Below, in pieces: positions 1 through 11,609 of a DNA stretch of 64,000 bases. Source of the DNA: Palaemon carinicauda. Lineage: Eukaryota > Arthropoda > Malacostraca > Decapoda > Palaemonidae. The position numbers and the translations under genes are program-made. The stretch is from NCBI RefSeq assembly GCF_036898095.1, contig NC_090744.1:96393383-96457382 (forward strand), written 5' to 3'. The notes beneath the pieces are model-generated. The model was not told where the DNA came from and did no database searches. It worked only from the letters and a program-made list of their open reading frames with translations. Every line of letters begins with the position of its first letter. Position 1 is the stretch's first letter.

Positions 1-700
1 CTAGAAGCGGTCTCGATCCCGGTTTCCGGAAAGATAAAGTCTGGTCTGACTTGGTGAAAGGACTTTATCAACCTTTGAAAGGGTCTTCTCCTGACTGTTC
101 AGACTCCCAACCACGTTCTCTTCTCGGACGCATCGGACGTAGGCTGGGGTGCGACATTAGGCGGTAGGGAATGCTCGGGATTATGGAACTCGAGTCAAAG
201 GACATGCATTTCAACTGCAAGAAGCTTCTGGCAGTACGTCTGACCTGGAAAAGCTTCAGGTCTCTCCTTCAAGGCAAAGTGGTGGAGGTGAACACGGTCA
301 ACTCCCTGCTTTGACGTACATCTCCAAGCAAGGAGGGACCTACTCTCTGACATGGTACGAGTTCGCAAGAGACCTCCTCTCCTGTTCAACAGGTCTAGAC
401 TTTTCACTAGTAACGAGGTTCATCCAAGGCAACTTGAATGTCATAGCAGATTGTCTCAGTAGGAAGGGACAAATAATTCCAACATATTGGACCCTCCACA
501 AGGATGTATGCAAGAGACTTTGGGCCACCTGGGGCCAGCCAACCATAGATCTCTTCGCAACCTCGATGACCAAGAGGCTCCCAATACTTTGCTCACCTAT
601 CCCGGACCCAGCAGTAGTTCATATAGATGCCTTTCTACTAGATTGGTCACATCTAGATCTATATGCATTCCCTCCGTTCTAGATTGTCAACAAGGTACTG
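1..700 (+). pseudogene. RNase H / DLFAT-block remnant of element A
   Basis: Remnant of the RT/RNase H polyprotein. The RNase H start (SDASDVGWGA) lies near 112-141 but the frame is lost around 205 relative to copy F. It resumes at about 311 (YISKQGGT, then ADCLSRKGQ near 450) and continues through DLFATSMTKRLP and YAFPPF. A stop at 680-682 (TAG where copies E and F have AAG) ends it. The reverse transcriptase part is not in the window. It cannot make a functional enzyme. Confidence 0.85.
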
Positions 701-1944
701 CAGAAGTTCGCCTCTCACGAAGGGACAAAGTTGACGCTAGGTGCTTCCCTCTGGCCCGCGAGAGAATAACTCACCGAGGTACTTCGATGGCTAGTAGACG
801 TTCCCAGAACACTTCCCCTAAGGGTGGACCTGCTACGTCTGCCACGCGTAAAGAAGGTACTCCAAGGCCTCCACGCTCTTCGTCTGACTGCCTTCAGAAT
901 ATCGAAAGACTCTCGAGAGCTAGAGGTTTTTCGAAGGAGGCAACCAGAGCGATTGCTAGAGCAAGGAGAACATCCACCCTTAGAGTCTACCAATCGAAGT
1001 GGGAAATCTTCCGAAACTGGTGCAAGTCAGTATCCGTATCCTCGACCAGTACCTCTGTAACTCAAATAGCTGACTGCCTCTTATATCTGAGGAAAGAACG
1101 ATCTCTTTCAGCTCCCACTATCAAGGGTTACAGAAGCATGTTGGCATCAGTCTTCCGTCACAGAGGCTTAGATCTTTCCAACAATAAAGATCTACAGGAC
1201 CTCCTTAAGTCTTTTGAGACCACGAAGGAGCGTCGTTTGGTTACACCTGGTTGGAATTTAGACGTGGTTCTAAGATTCCTTATGTCAGACAGGTTCGAAC
1301 CACTTCAATCAGCCTCCCTGAAAGATCTCACCTTTAAGACTCTTTTCCTGATATGCTTAACCACAGCTAAAAGAGTCAGTGAGATTCATGCCTTCAGCAA
1401 GAACATCGGATTCTCATCCGAAACGGCTACATGTTCTACAACTTGGTTTTCTAGCCAAACACGAGCTGCCTTCTCGGCCTTGACCAATATCGTTCGATAT
1501 TCCAAACTTATCGTATGGTTGGAAATGAACTAGAAAGAGTATTATGTCCTGTAAGAGCTCTTAAGTTCTATTTTAAAAACCTTTACGAGGCCCGTCTGAA
1601 GCTTTATGGTGTTCAGTTAAGAATCCATCTTTGCCTATGTCAGAGAATTCTTTATCCTATTTTATCAGACTGTTAATACGAGAAGCTCATTCCCTTCTGA
1701 ATGAGGAAGACCAAGCTTGGCTGAAGGTAAGGACACACGAAGTTAGAGCTGTCACAACTTCCGTGGCCTTTAAACAAAATAGATCTCTGCAAAGTATATT
1801 CGACGCAACCTATTGGAAAAGCAAATCAGTGTTCGCGTCTTTTATCTTAAGAATGTCCAGTCTCTTTACGAGAACTGCTACACTCTGGGACCATTCGTAG
1901 CAACGAGTGCAGTAGTGGTGGGGGCTCCACCACTACAATTCCCT
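487..1944 (+). pseudogene. Decayed tyrosine recombinase of element A
   Basis: Remnant of the DIRS integrase-type tyrosine recombinase. The frame is open from 487 to 1533 and shows TAKRVSEIHAFS, the block with the first catalytic arginine. A 2-base loss near 1437 relative to copy F shifts the frame. The distal catalytic block follows in another frame (RTHEVRAV near 1733). The expected FYLKDVQ tyrosine motif reads FILRMSS in frame here, so the nucleophile region is also damaged. The same 2-base lesion is present in element B. Confidence 0.85.
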
Positions 1945-2344
1945 AATTCCAGAACCTTTTTAATCTTTCTCTTGAAATATTTTTGGGTTGTCCGGAAGGC
2001 TAAGAAGCCTTTCGCATCCTACTTGATTTGGCGGGTGGTCAAAATCATTTCTTGAGAAGCGCCTAGATTAGAGGTTTTGATGAGGACCTTTAGTATGGGT
2101 TGCAACCCTTCATACTTCAGCTCCTAGGAGTCGCTCAGCATCCTATGAGGATCGCGAGGCTCAGTAAGGAAGACGTACTTAAAAAGGCAGAGTAATTGTT
2201 CAAGTCGTCTTCCTTACCAGGTACTTATTTATTTTATGCTTGTTATTTTGAATAACTGCTAAAATGAAATACGGAATACTTAGCTCATAATAATGTCAAC
2301 ATGTAATGCTGGTCTCTACCCACCCCCCTGGGTGTGAATCAGCT

Positions 2345-2678
2345 ATATGATCATCGGGTAAGTTTAATATTGAAAAATGTTATTTTCCTTAGTAAAATAA
2401 ATTTTTGAATATACTTACCCGATGATCATAAATTAAAGGACCCACCCTTCCTCCCCAATAGAGACCCAGTGGACAGAGGAGAAAATTGGTTCTATGTTGA
2501 CATCGAGTACTTGAGTACCTACTTGACAGATGGCGCTGTTGATGTACACCCCCACCTGTATAGCGATCGCTGGCGTATTCCGCCCGTAGGTTTTTTCTGT
2601 CGGGCAGCAGAGCTGACAGCTATATGATCATCGGGTAAGTATATTCAAAAATTTATTTTACTAAGGAAAATAACATTT
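2345..2678 (+). repeat. ICR and right ITR of element A
   Basis: The ICR at about 2345-2429 has two halves. The first (ATGATCATCGGGTAAGTTTA...) is the reverse complement of the family's left terminus. The second is the reverse complement of the element's own right end (TTCAAAAATTTATTTTACTA...). The right ITR follows from 2479, containing GACAGATGGCGCTGTTG at 2525-2541. This arrangement is diagnostic of DIRS elements, which replicate through a circular intermediate whose junction is templated by the ICR. Confidence 0.9.
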
Positions 2679-2768
2679 TTTACTTTAATATCTCTTTTAT
2701 TGGCTTGTTTTAAAATTAAATTTCTTATGAAGTTTCATTCCAACTTAAAATGAATAATATACCTTTAG

Positions 2769-2812
2769 TTGGAAGGATTCATGACAGGTTGATAGCCAGG
2801 TATTTGGGAAAG
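2769..2812 (+). CDS. Candidate short upstream exon of the TUBGCP6-like gene
   Basis: A 44-base segment between CCTTTAG and GTAAGA is open in one phase and encodes GRIHDRLIARYLGK. It ends in phase 0, which fits the exon starting at 15810. There is no recognisable homology over so short a stretch and the polypyrimidine tract is poor, so this is only a splice-compatible candidate. It would put elements H and B in the following intron. Confidence 0.22.
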
Positions 2813-3004
2813 GTAAGATTGATTGATTGATTTTTTTTGATTTTTCAATATTGATTAATTTATTTTGTCTATCACTTGTTATATTAAACCTTGCAGTGCT
2901 CGTTCTTCAGCTGAGGAATATTTTAAGCAAGCATACAGTAATGCTTATTATGCTTCACAGTAACTTCAGAAATTATAAGATCAAGGAATTTTGGTTCCAA
3001 TAAA

Positions 3005-3150
3005 GTATTTTTCCCTACACGTAATACAAACTAACTACCTCTAATAGGAGTATGTCGTCAGCAAAGCTGGAATCGGAAATTAAACTTTTAACAATGGTTG
3101 ACTGTCAGGTGGGAGGTAGGCCCACCCACTTTGGCCGTAGCTCTGTACAC
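3005..3150 (+). repeat. Left ITR of old DIRS-like element H
   Basis: This segment (AATAGGAGTATGTCGTCAGC..., then GGTTGACTGTCAGGTGGGAG) is matched in inverted orientation by 14130-14272. Its outer edge resembles the left ends of relics at 46425 and 63490. I interpret it as the left ITR of an old DIRS-like element whose right ITR is near 14272, with element B inserted between. Confidence 0.6.
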
Positions 3151-3209
3151 AGGTAATTCACTGCATCCATAATCTTGCTAATTAATCTTTTTTTCTCTTT
3201 CTGGAGTGT

Positions 3210-3518
3210 ATGTTTAAGGTTTAAAGGCCACTCATGAATGGCAGAGGTAAGGGACAGTGGCATTGCCCTCGGTAGCAAGACAGTGCCCTAGATACTGACC
3301 ATATACAGTATATATATGATCAGTGCCCAAGCTCCCTCTCCACCCAAACTAGGACCAGGAGAGCCAGGCAGTGGCTGCTGATGACTCAGCAGTTAAATGT
3401 ATAGGTTCCCCCAAGGATGGTGAGGTTGCAGGCACTAAAGAAACTATCAAGTTTGAACAGGATTTGAACCCGTCTGGCTAGCGCCAGGTAGGGACGCTAC
3501 CAGTAGGCGATCACAACC
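3210..3518 (-). mobile_element. tRNA-derived SINE
   Basis: Read on the minus strand, the 5' head at 3518 begins GGTTGTGATCGCC. It has an A-box-like stretch (TCGCCTACTGGTAGCG, about 3495-3510) and a good B box (GGTTCAAATCC, 3460-3470) at tRNA-like spacing. A unique body of about 230 bases follows. This is a Pol III-type SINE. I recognise similar repeats from decapod genomes by memory. It lies inside the H relic, antisense to the host gene. Confidence 0.72.
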
Positions 3519-4336
3519 TTCACACTCCAATCACTCACACTCCAACACGAAGTGATTGTACTCATTGTTAACAATCCCCAGTGCTCAGACTTCTAGTGTT
3601 AGGACACCTCGCATTAAGTTGCCTGCCTAAAAGACCTCCCAAGTTCAGATATGGGGTGACAGAAGCCCCATGCCTTTACATCCCGAGATCCAAATTCGAG
3701 CTCTATAGTATGAAGGATTCTGATCATCAATCATCTGTTCCTACACATCACCATTAGAAGTCAAATTGCCTTCCGGTGTTTTTTATTCTTCTAAACACCG
3801 AGATCATCCTTTATTCTGTGATTGGTCCGAGTCACGATGTTTCTCCTCTGACCGGGACTAATCACTCAACTGTGACCTTCCTGCCCAGGGGGATTGTGTC
3901 TCATAACAGGATCTCCTGGCATGCAAGCATCAAGCATGATAAGTATCAGGAATAGGTGATATCTAGGCCACACACTTGACATTCGTCAGAACACCACAGC
4001 TTTCGTCCTGTCATTGTGACTCCTGTCGAAGCCATATTTCAGTCAAGAACAAGCACTCATCAGATTCCAAGTCACTTAGTATCGTTTCAACTGCTGTGTA
4101 GAGGAGATGCAAGGGCAGCTTGCCTTTAGAATCAAGATGATTGCTGATTTCTTCCTCTGCTGTGAAGTATTGCCCCGGGGCCATTCTTGATCTGCTGGAC
4201 GAATATTCCAAAGGGAAAAAAGAACTGATTGTACCTTGTGTCGAGTCCCTCCTTACGAGCAGAGAGGAGTCTTGGGAAGTCACTGATCTTTGCCCCCAAC
4301 GTAATGTAGGTAGGTGCCAATGGAAACGGTCTTCTT
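3519..4336. other. Relic sequence, probably interior of element H
   Basis: No convincing gene. Short open frames on both strands around 4011-4419 have no recognisable motif. The position between H's left ITR and a recombinase remnant suggests decayed gag/RT sequence, but I cannot identify it. Confidence 0.35.
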
Positions 4337-4790
4337 TTGTCAAGGTTGCCCATGCTCATGAGTAGCTTCGAGCTGTCTTGCCTGCCTAGAGAACTCAGTT
4401 CCTTGGAGTCTGACGTCACGAGAGTTCTCAGCTATCTGAAGCATCCGCCATTAGAGCCAGTGAGGAGAGTGTCAGATCGGACACTCAAGACTATATTCAT
4501 GCTGGACTTAGCCTTGGCAAAGAGGTTGAGAGACTTGCATGGTATCCCGTATGCAAAGAGTCATTCTGTGGAATGGAAGAAAGTCCCCTTTATGATTGTT
4601 CTGGAGTTGTGGCAAATATACTGTACAGAATCCTGCTGTTCATGACTCCCAGTTTGAGTCCGTCTCTCTCAAGGTTGCGACCAGTGATCAGGATGAGGGG
4701 GCTACATGATTACCTAAAAGAACTCAGTACAGTATTTCTGACCAGAACCCAGAGCCCCCTGCTGAAGGCAGGAATTTGGAAGTGTTAGGC
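4337..4790 (+). pseudogene. Tyrosine recombinase fragment of an old DIRS-like element
   Basis: The translation contains VLSYLKHPPLEPV, then LKTIFMLDLALAKRLRDLHG. This matches the block around the first catalytic arginine in the family-1 recombinases (LKTLFLVCLATAKRVSEIHA). Further on, in another phase, LHDYLKELSTVFLTRTQSP resembles the PVRALKFYLRRTKPL region. Frameshifts separate the pieces and the distal HxxR and tyrosine motifs are absent. It is clearly more diverged than copies A-F and probably belongs to element H. Confidence 0.6.
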
Positions 4791-5537
4791 AACCTGCAAC
4801 GCCCACTACCCACAAGTCCCTGGATATCTTTAACCTGTGATCTGTGGTAGGAGTTCAGCAGTTTATGTAGCAAGACTATCTCACTCACGGGACGAGAAGC
4901 ATCTTGTCTTAAGATAAGGATCGCGGCTAAAGTCTAAGAATGAAAGGCAAGAATAACTGACATTTTTCCTTTTTTTCTAATCTCCCTTGAGGTGCATCAT
5001 TTGTGCAAGTACAGTATATTGCTGAGTCTGATGAGAGCTGCAGGTAAGCTATGCTACCAAGAAAATTTTCATTACTATTGTATTATACAGTCAGCCCCCA
5101 CTCTTTGCGAGGATTAGGTAACAGAGACAGGCACGAATTTGTGTATCTTTGGTGCCCTAGGGTGGGATAAGTCCATATTAGTATAGTAAAGCTCGACTCT
5201 ATTGTAAATGTTTGCTGATTTCGTTCGTATGACTTTACTCACCGCACATGTAGCCTACATTTACAATAAACAACATTACTGTATTTCTGTACTGTATAGA
5301 ATACTGGACAATTTAAGATTAACTAAGTGCACATATTTTATACAACAACCACTAACCATTTTCGTAAGAAGTTCTACGCAGCCATCGTTAAACATGACAA
5401 TTCCAGATGCGTCGGTTGTCGTCTTCTGTAGGGAATCTGTCTGACATCTACCTTCACAGTAATAATATTTATCCCATCTACAGTAATATACTCATTTTAA
5501 TTACGTTACATAGTTTTATGTTTAAGTAAGATAAGAA
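4791..5537. other. AT-rich non-coding sequence
   Basis: No gene seen. The stretch CAGTCAGCCCCCACTCTTTG near 5091 looks like the end of a DNA transposon (pogo/Tigger-like termini are similar), but no partner end was found. Confidence 0.4.
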
Positions 5538-5714
5538 TATTTCCAATATTAAACTTACCCGATGATCATATAGCTGTCAGCTCTGCTGCCCGACAGAAAA
5601 AACCTACGGGCGGAATACGCCAGCGATCACTATACAGGTGGGGGTGTACATCAACAGCGCCATCTGTCAAGTAGGTACTCAAGTACTCGATGTCAACATA
5701 GAACCAATTTTCTC
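5538..5714 (+). repeat. Left ITR of element B
   Basis: Inverted counterpart of 11745-11945. It contains the conserved core CAACAGCGCCATCTGTC at 5652-5668 and CGCCAGCGATCACTATACAG, where the other copies have CGATCGCTA; this is the one mismatch to its right ITR. Confidence 0.9.
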
Positions 5715-5929
5715 TCTGTCGTGCCAATGGCAAGACCTACTAAATACGCCGTCCCTAACTGGATTTGTTTTCACAACGATTTGGTGAAGTACACTATTCC
5801 AGTTTTGAGCTTTCGCTATGCAGGGGTTTTATCTTCATTTCAAAACTTGAACTCGTTTTGGATAGATTTAATTATGGTGACGAAGAGAGTATGGACTCTC
5901 TTTCACTTTTAAATGGCCGACCCTTCCCT

Positions 5930-6885
5930 TAGACGGAAGTGTGTTTAGGTTTTTGGTAATTTTGCTTAACAAGTTATAGATCTATTTATTTTATATCTCT
6001 CCGCCTTTATAGGCCTCTTCGATTAACTTTCCATTTATTATAAACTTTTAAAAAATAAATTTTTTATGTTTGTTTATATGCGACCTTTCCTAATAGTAGG
6101 CGGTCCTTACTTGGAACCGAAGTTAATTAACATTGAGCCCGTTATATCGTATTTAACCTTTTAAGAATTTAATACTTTTTTTAATTTTAATGTTTTATGA
6201 AAGAATTTCTTTGATAGTCTCGTACTGTTTTCAAAGATGAACTAACGTTTAGTTTTTAGTCTCCGCAGTTGTTGACGTTCAGAACGTTCAACTTGCGCTC
6301 TATCGTTACGATAGAGAGAGAGTGTATCACGGTTTCACTTTGCAGTAAGAGTAAACCGATTCTAGCGTTTCGTTCATTCTTTCTTAGCTTAAATGGTTTA
6401 AATTCTAAATAAAGGAACTTTTTATTTGGGAAACCTTTCAGTTTTTTCCTTTAGCAAATAACATGTTTTAACGATATATAATTGGGCTCTTCTCTCAGGT
6501 GCTAAATCAAGAGAGAAGAGAGAGAGAGATAGAGACGGAGGGAGAGAGAGGAGAATAAACGTTTCGTTCAAGCAGGTAACGTTGTTCTCGTTTTTTACTC
6601 TTCTCCCTAGTCGCTGTAGGGGAAGAAGGTAAAACGTTTCTAGGGTTTTATTCTTGTTCCCAGGCTTTATGCGGTGAGAGATTGTAAACGTAGTTTATTT
6701 GATCTAGTGTTTAGTCTCTTTTCCAGCCACTGAATTCTTTATCTTTATTTATGTTTTTTTGTTGCATTGTAAAACTGTTTTCGCAATTACTACCTTTTAA
6801 TGAAGGATAGGATTGCGTGTTTCAGGTAGAAATCAGTTAAAGTTTCGATTTCAGTGAAATAAGTGCAAACAGAAAATCAAAAGTG
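5930..6885. other. Foreign AT-rich insert replacing the N-terminal gag of B
   Basis: The gag start is present at 5913 (ATGGCCGACCCTTCC) but leaves the family sequence after five codons and hits a stop. Family sequence resumes near 6890 (GTTCGTCTGTTCGTGCC). The roughly 950 bases between are AT-rich, include GA-rich repeats at 6510-6553, and match no other copy here. It could be a secondary insertion with a deletion, or a captured segment. No protein is evident. Confidence 0.6.
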
Positions 6886-6889
6886 ATAA

Positions 6890-7046
6890 AGTGATATGCG
6901 CAAAGTGTTACAGTGTTGCGTCCGAGGGTTCGTCTGTTCGTGCCAGTTGTTCACCTAGTCCGGGACCTCTTACAAGCTCCCAAGCCCAGGGGAGAAGTAA
7001 TGTCGAACGACTTATGGGTTCCACAGGCCTTGATCGACGAACAGAC

Positions 7047-7107
<61 letters not shown>

Positions 7108-9175
7108 CCCCTCCGTGGTTTCGGGCGTATCTACACACGTTAGCCGACGTGAGATCGCCCCACCCACACAAAGACGAGAGAGCCCATTTATTCCTCGTCT
7201 GCGGAAGAGGTTTCTCGTAAGAAACCATGGACCAAATCTTGCAGCTTTTAAGTGCAAGTCGGTCCCTTCCGCGCAAGTCCAACGGCCTAGGTGTAGCCAC
7301 TGGGTCAGTTCGGACTAGCTGCAGTCATCCGACGACTGCACACCTCCCAAGAGAGGCAAGGTGGTACCGCAACAGGCAGTAACTCCGTCTGTTGCCGCAC
7401 CAGCTGTTTTAGACCCTCAGTCACAACGCACAGTAGCTCCGTCTGTTGCCGTTTTTTTTGTAGACCCTAAGTGGTCTTTACTGCAGTCTATGCAGACTCA
7501 GTTAGCTGCGGTTATGCAGGAGTTTCGTGCGGAGAAGGTTGACACTGCTCTCGTTAGCCTACAACCTGCCACGGTTTTGCGCCTAGCTCACGCTGAGGCT
7601 GCCTGCTCCCACACTCCGGCTGCGGAGAGCTCCACCTCCGATGCGCAATCGACCCTGCCAGACGCATGTTAACGTTAGCCGACGTGCGGCTCCCTCCGTT
7701 AACATGCGTGAGCTACCGCATCAGCAGTGGGAAGGTGGAGTCAAGCTGCCGTGTTTTGACGCGATGCGTTAGTTTCCGCAACCCACGGCAGTCCCCACCA
7801 CGCACCACCACTCCGCTTTGGTTGTTGCCTGCTCCCACTCTCCGACTGCGGAGAAGGTTGACGATGCACCCGTTTGCCTACAACCTGCCACGGTTGTGCG
7901 CCCAGCATGGCTGCCTGCTCCCACACTCTTGTTGTGAGAGCTCCTCCACCCATGCGCAGTCGACCCTGCCAGACGCATGCTGACTCCCACAGACACACGG
8001 AGCACTCCGTTGCCGTGCGTGAGCTACCGCAAGCTGCCGTGTTTTGACACGGTGTGTCAGCCTCCGCAACCCACTGTGGTTACCGCCACTCGCCCGCAGC
8101 AGACTAGTCAGTCAGGAGTTGAGGCTTCCCCACACAGCTTTGGTTGTTGCCAGCTCACAGACTGTCAAGCAGTTACATGACGTTGCCTTCTGGTCTGCTA
8201 CTAATGCACCAGTGCTGTATGTCCTCACGCACCTGTTGTGGTTGACAGTTCAGTTTTTGACAGTTCACAGACTGTCAAGCAGTTACATAACGTTGCCTTC
8301 TGGTCTGCTGCTTATGCACCAGTGAGACCCTCACTGAGATAACCTAGCTTTTCTCGGACATGGTTCCTGTAGATGAGAAAGTGCTGTTCTCCCTCCTTCT
8401 GATATTCCTTTGAGGACTCTGTCATTTGGAGAGGAGCCTTAAGCTGCTTAGCCTCCTATGGACTTTAATTAAAGCATAACAAGGCTTCCAGGGATGGTAA
8501 ATGGTTCCGCTTCAGTCGCTAACCCCGTCTGTTGCCACACCTGCTCCCATAGACCCTAATGGGCTTTGTTGCAAGACATGCAGTCCAAGCTTGTGTCCTT
8601 GATAGAGGATTTTTTACGGAGAAGAACCTTCTAGCCAACAACCTTCCTACCGGTTGGTTGTACGCCCTGTTGACGCTGAGGTATCCTACTCACGTCCGCC
8701 AGTTGAGATGGTTCCTCCACCGGTGCGACCCAGTGTGGGTTGCCAGTCGCACGTTGACGTTAAGCGACTCTCGGAGGTGGTTGTGGACGTTCAGTGTGTC
8801 ACTAGGAAGACGTTCAACAACCAGCAGAGGTGACTTGTTGTGACGCAGTGCGGCAACCTCAGCAACCCGGTAGGGGGTTGACTGCACAACCCAGACAGTC
8901 TAGACAGTTTCGGGTTGACGCTGTACTTCCTCGCGTCCCCATGGTTGACAGTTCACAGACTGTGCAGCAGTACCATGATCTTGTGTCCGGCTCCGTCACG
9001 CATCCACCAGTGCGACCGGATTCAGCGAGTCAGACGTTGCCCACTCCGTTGCCGTTTCCTCATCAGTTTCGGATGAGGAACCCTCTGATGAGGACATTGC
9101 TGAACAAGACGATCAACCCCCAGCCCTGCTATCCATCCAGAAGATGCTGAAGAAGGAACACTGCCCTGTCAGGCT
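6890..9175 (+). pseudogene. Decayed gag region of element B
   Basis: Family-1 gag sequence is recognisable (SPGPLTSSQAQGRSNV; later repeats of TPSVAAPAVLDP). It is broken by a 60-T run at 7048-7107, frameshifts, and local duplications. One example is a block beginning GACAGTTCACAGACTGTCAA, seen near 8262 with a partial copy near 8152. Near 9120-9145 it jumps directly into sequence corresponding to the RT/RNase H connection, so the reverse transcriptase domain with its YLDD site is deleted. Confidence 0.85.
7048..7107 (+). repeat. 60-base poly-T tract
   Basis: An uninterrupted run of 60 T falls exactly where copies D, E and F have two T within ACAGACGTTCCCTCC. Homologous sequence continues on both sides, so this is an expansion of an existing short T run or an assembly artefact rather than a poly(A) tail. 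Confidence 0.95.
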
Positions 9176-9289
9176 GTGGATGAGTCTGGTTAGGACACTG
9201 TCATCCGTGGTTCAATTCGTGTCACTTGGAAGACTACACCTCCGTCCTCTTCTGTATCATCTAGCTTTTCACTGGAAAAGGACAAGACG

Positions 9290-11212
9290 CTAGAAGCGGT
9301 CTCGATCCCGGTTTCCGGAAAGATAAAGTCTGGTCTGACTTGGTGAAAGGACTTTATCAACCTTTGAAAGGGTCTTCCCCTGACTGTTCAGACTCCCAAC
9401 CACGTTCTCTTCTCGGACGCATCGGACGTAGGCTGGGGTGCGACATTAGGCGGTAGGGAATGCTCGGGATTATGGAACTCGAGTCAAAGGACATGCATTT
9501 CAACTGCAAGAAGCTTCTGGCAGTACGTCTGACCTGGAAAAGCTTCAGGTCTCTCCTTCAAGGCAAAGTGGTGGAGGTGAACACGGTCAACACTTTGCTT
9601 TGACGTACATCTCCAAGCAAGGAGGGACCTACTCTCTGACATGGTACGAGTTCGCAAGAGACCTCCTCTCCTGTTCAACAGGTCTAGACTTTTCACTAGT
9701 AACGAGGTTCATCCAAGGCAACTTGAATGTCATAGCAGATTGTCTCAGTAGGAAGGGACAAATAATTCCAACATATTGGACCCTCCACAAGGATGTATGC
9801 AAGAGACTTTGGGCCACCTGGGGCCAGCCAACCATAGATCTCTTCGCAACCTCGATGACCAAGAGGCTCCCAATACTTTGCTCACCTATCCCGGACCCAG
9901 CAGTAGTTCATATAGATGCCTTTCTACTAGATTGGTCACATCTAGATCTATATGCATTCCCTCCGTTCTAGATTGTCAACAAGGTACTGCAGAAGTTCGC
10001 CTCTCACGAAGGGACAAAGTTGACGCTAGTTGCTTCCCTCTGGCCCGCGAGAGAATAACTCACCGAGGTATTTCGATGGCTAGTAGACGTCCCCAGAACA
10101 CTTCCCCTAAGGGTGGACCTGCTACGTCTGCCACGCGTAAAGAAGGTACTCCAAGGCCTCCACGCTCTTCGTCTGACTGCCTTCAGAATATCGAAAGACT
10201 CTCGAGAACTAGAGGTTTTTCGAAGGAGGCAACCAGAGCGATTGCTAGAGCAAGGAGAACATCGAAGTGGGAAATCTTCCGAAACTGGTGCAAGTCAGTA
10301 TCCGTATCCTCGACCAGTACCTCTGTAACTCAAATAGCTGACTTCCTCTTATATCTGAGGAAAGAACGATCTCTTTCAGCTCCCACTATCAAGGGTTACA
10401 GAAGCATGTTGGCATCAGTCTTCCGTCACAGAGGCTTAGATCTTTCCAACAATAAAGATCTACAGGACCTCCTTAAGTCTTTTGAGACCACGAAGGAGCG
10501 TCGTTTGGTTACACCTGGTTGGAATTTAGACGTGGTTCTAAGATTCCTTATGTCAGACAGGTTCGAACCACTTCAATCAGCCTCCCTAAAGATCTCACCT
10601 TTAAGACTCTTTTCCTGATATGCTTAACCACAGCTAAAAGAGTCAGTGAGATTCATGCCTTCAGCAAGAACATCGGATTCTCATCCGAAACGGCTACATG
10701 TTCTACAACTTGGTTTTCTAGCCAAACACGAGCTGCCTTCTCGGCCTTGACCAATATCGTTCGATATTCCAAACTTATCGTATGGTTGGAAATGAACTAG
10801 AAAGAGTATATGTCCTGTAAGAGCTCTTAAGTTCTATTTTAAAAACCTTTACGAGGCCCGTCTGAAGCTTTATGGTGTTCAGTTAAGATTCCATCTTTGC
10901 CTATGTCAGAGAATTCTTTATCCTATTTTATCAGACTGTTTATACGAGAAGCTCATTCCCTTCTGAATGAGGAAGACCAAGCTTGGCTGAAGGTAAGGAC
11001 ACACGAAGTTAGAGCTGTCACAACTTCCGTGGCCTTTAAACAAAATAGATCTCTGCAAAGTATATTCGACGCAACCTATTGGAAAAGCAAATCAGTGTTC
11101 GCGTCTTTTATCTTAAGATTGTCCAGTCTCTTTACGAGAACTGCTACACTCTGGGACCATTCGTAGCAACGAGTGCAGTAGTGGTGGGGGCTCCACCACT
11201 ACAATTCCCTAA
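9290..11212 (+). pseudogene. Decayed RNase H and tyrosine recombinase of element B
   Basis: Near-identical to element A from its first base. It includes the RNase H frameshift, the TAG in place of AAG after YAFPPF, and the 2-base loss in the recombinase. B additionally lacks 21 bases near 10262 (seven codons, in frame) and single bases near 10587 and 10808. No functional enzyme is predicted. Confidence 0.88.
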
Positions 11213-11609
11213 TTCCAGAACCTTTTTAATCTTTCTCTTGAAATATTTTTGGGTTGTCCGGAAGGCTAAGAAGCCTTTCGCATCCTACTTGATTTGGCGG
11301 GTGGTCAAAATCATTTCTTGAGAAGCGCCTAGATTAGAGGTTTTGATGAGGACCTTTAGTATGGGTTGCAACCCTTCATACTTCAGCTCCTAGGAGTCGC
11401 TCAGCATCCTATGAGGATCGCGAGGCTCAGTAAGGAAGACGTACTTAAAAAGGCAGAGTAATTGTTCAAGTCGTCTTCCTTACCAGGTACTTATTTATTT
11501 TATGCTTGTTATTTTGAATAACTGCTAAAATGAAATACGGAATACTTAGCTCATAATAATGTCAACATGTAATGCTGGTCTCTACCCACCCCCCTGGGTG
11601 TGAATCAGC

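Larger units (their letters stand above)
1..2678 (+). mobile_element. DIRS family-1 element A, 3' part, decayed
   Basis: This is the 3' portion of a DIRS-type tyrosine-recombinase retrotransposon; its 5' part lies outside the window. It contains remnants of RNase H, the downstream DLFAT block and the tyrosine recombinase, then a 3' untranslated segment, an ICR and a right ITR ending at about 2675 in AATAACAT. From position 1 onwards it is almost identical to element B (from 9292). The similarity stops exactly at the element end, so the flanks are unrelated. Several frameshifts and stops make it non-coding. Family assignment rests on comparison with the intact copies E and F in this window. 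Confidence 0.92.

Noticed and set aside
3440..3518. Possible tRNA gene on the minus strand
   Set aside because: It has A- and B-box-like motifs but does not fold as a full tRNA and continues into a SINE body.
5091..5130. pogo/Tigger-like transposon end
   Set aside because: Only one end is seen and the similarity is short; no inverted partner or transposase found.
6908..7300. Minus-strand frame with a long lysine run
   Set aside because: It is only the complement of the 60-T tract and decayed gag; no domain and no homolog frame in the other copies.
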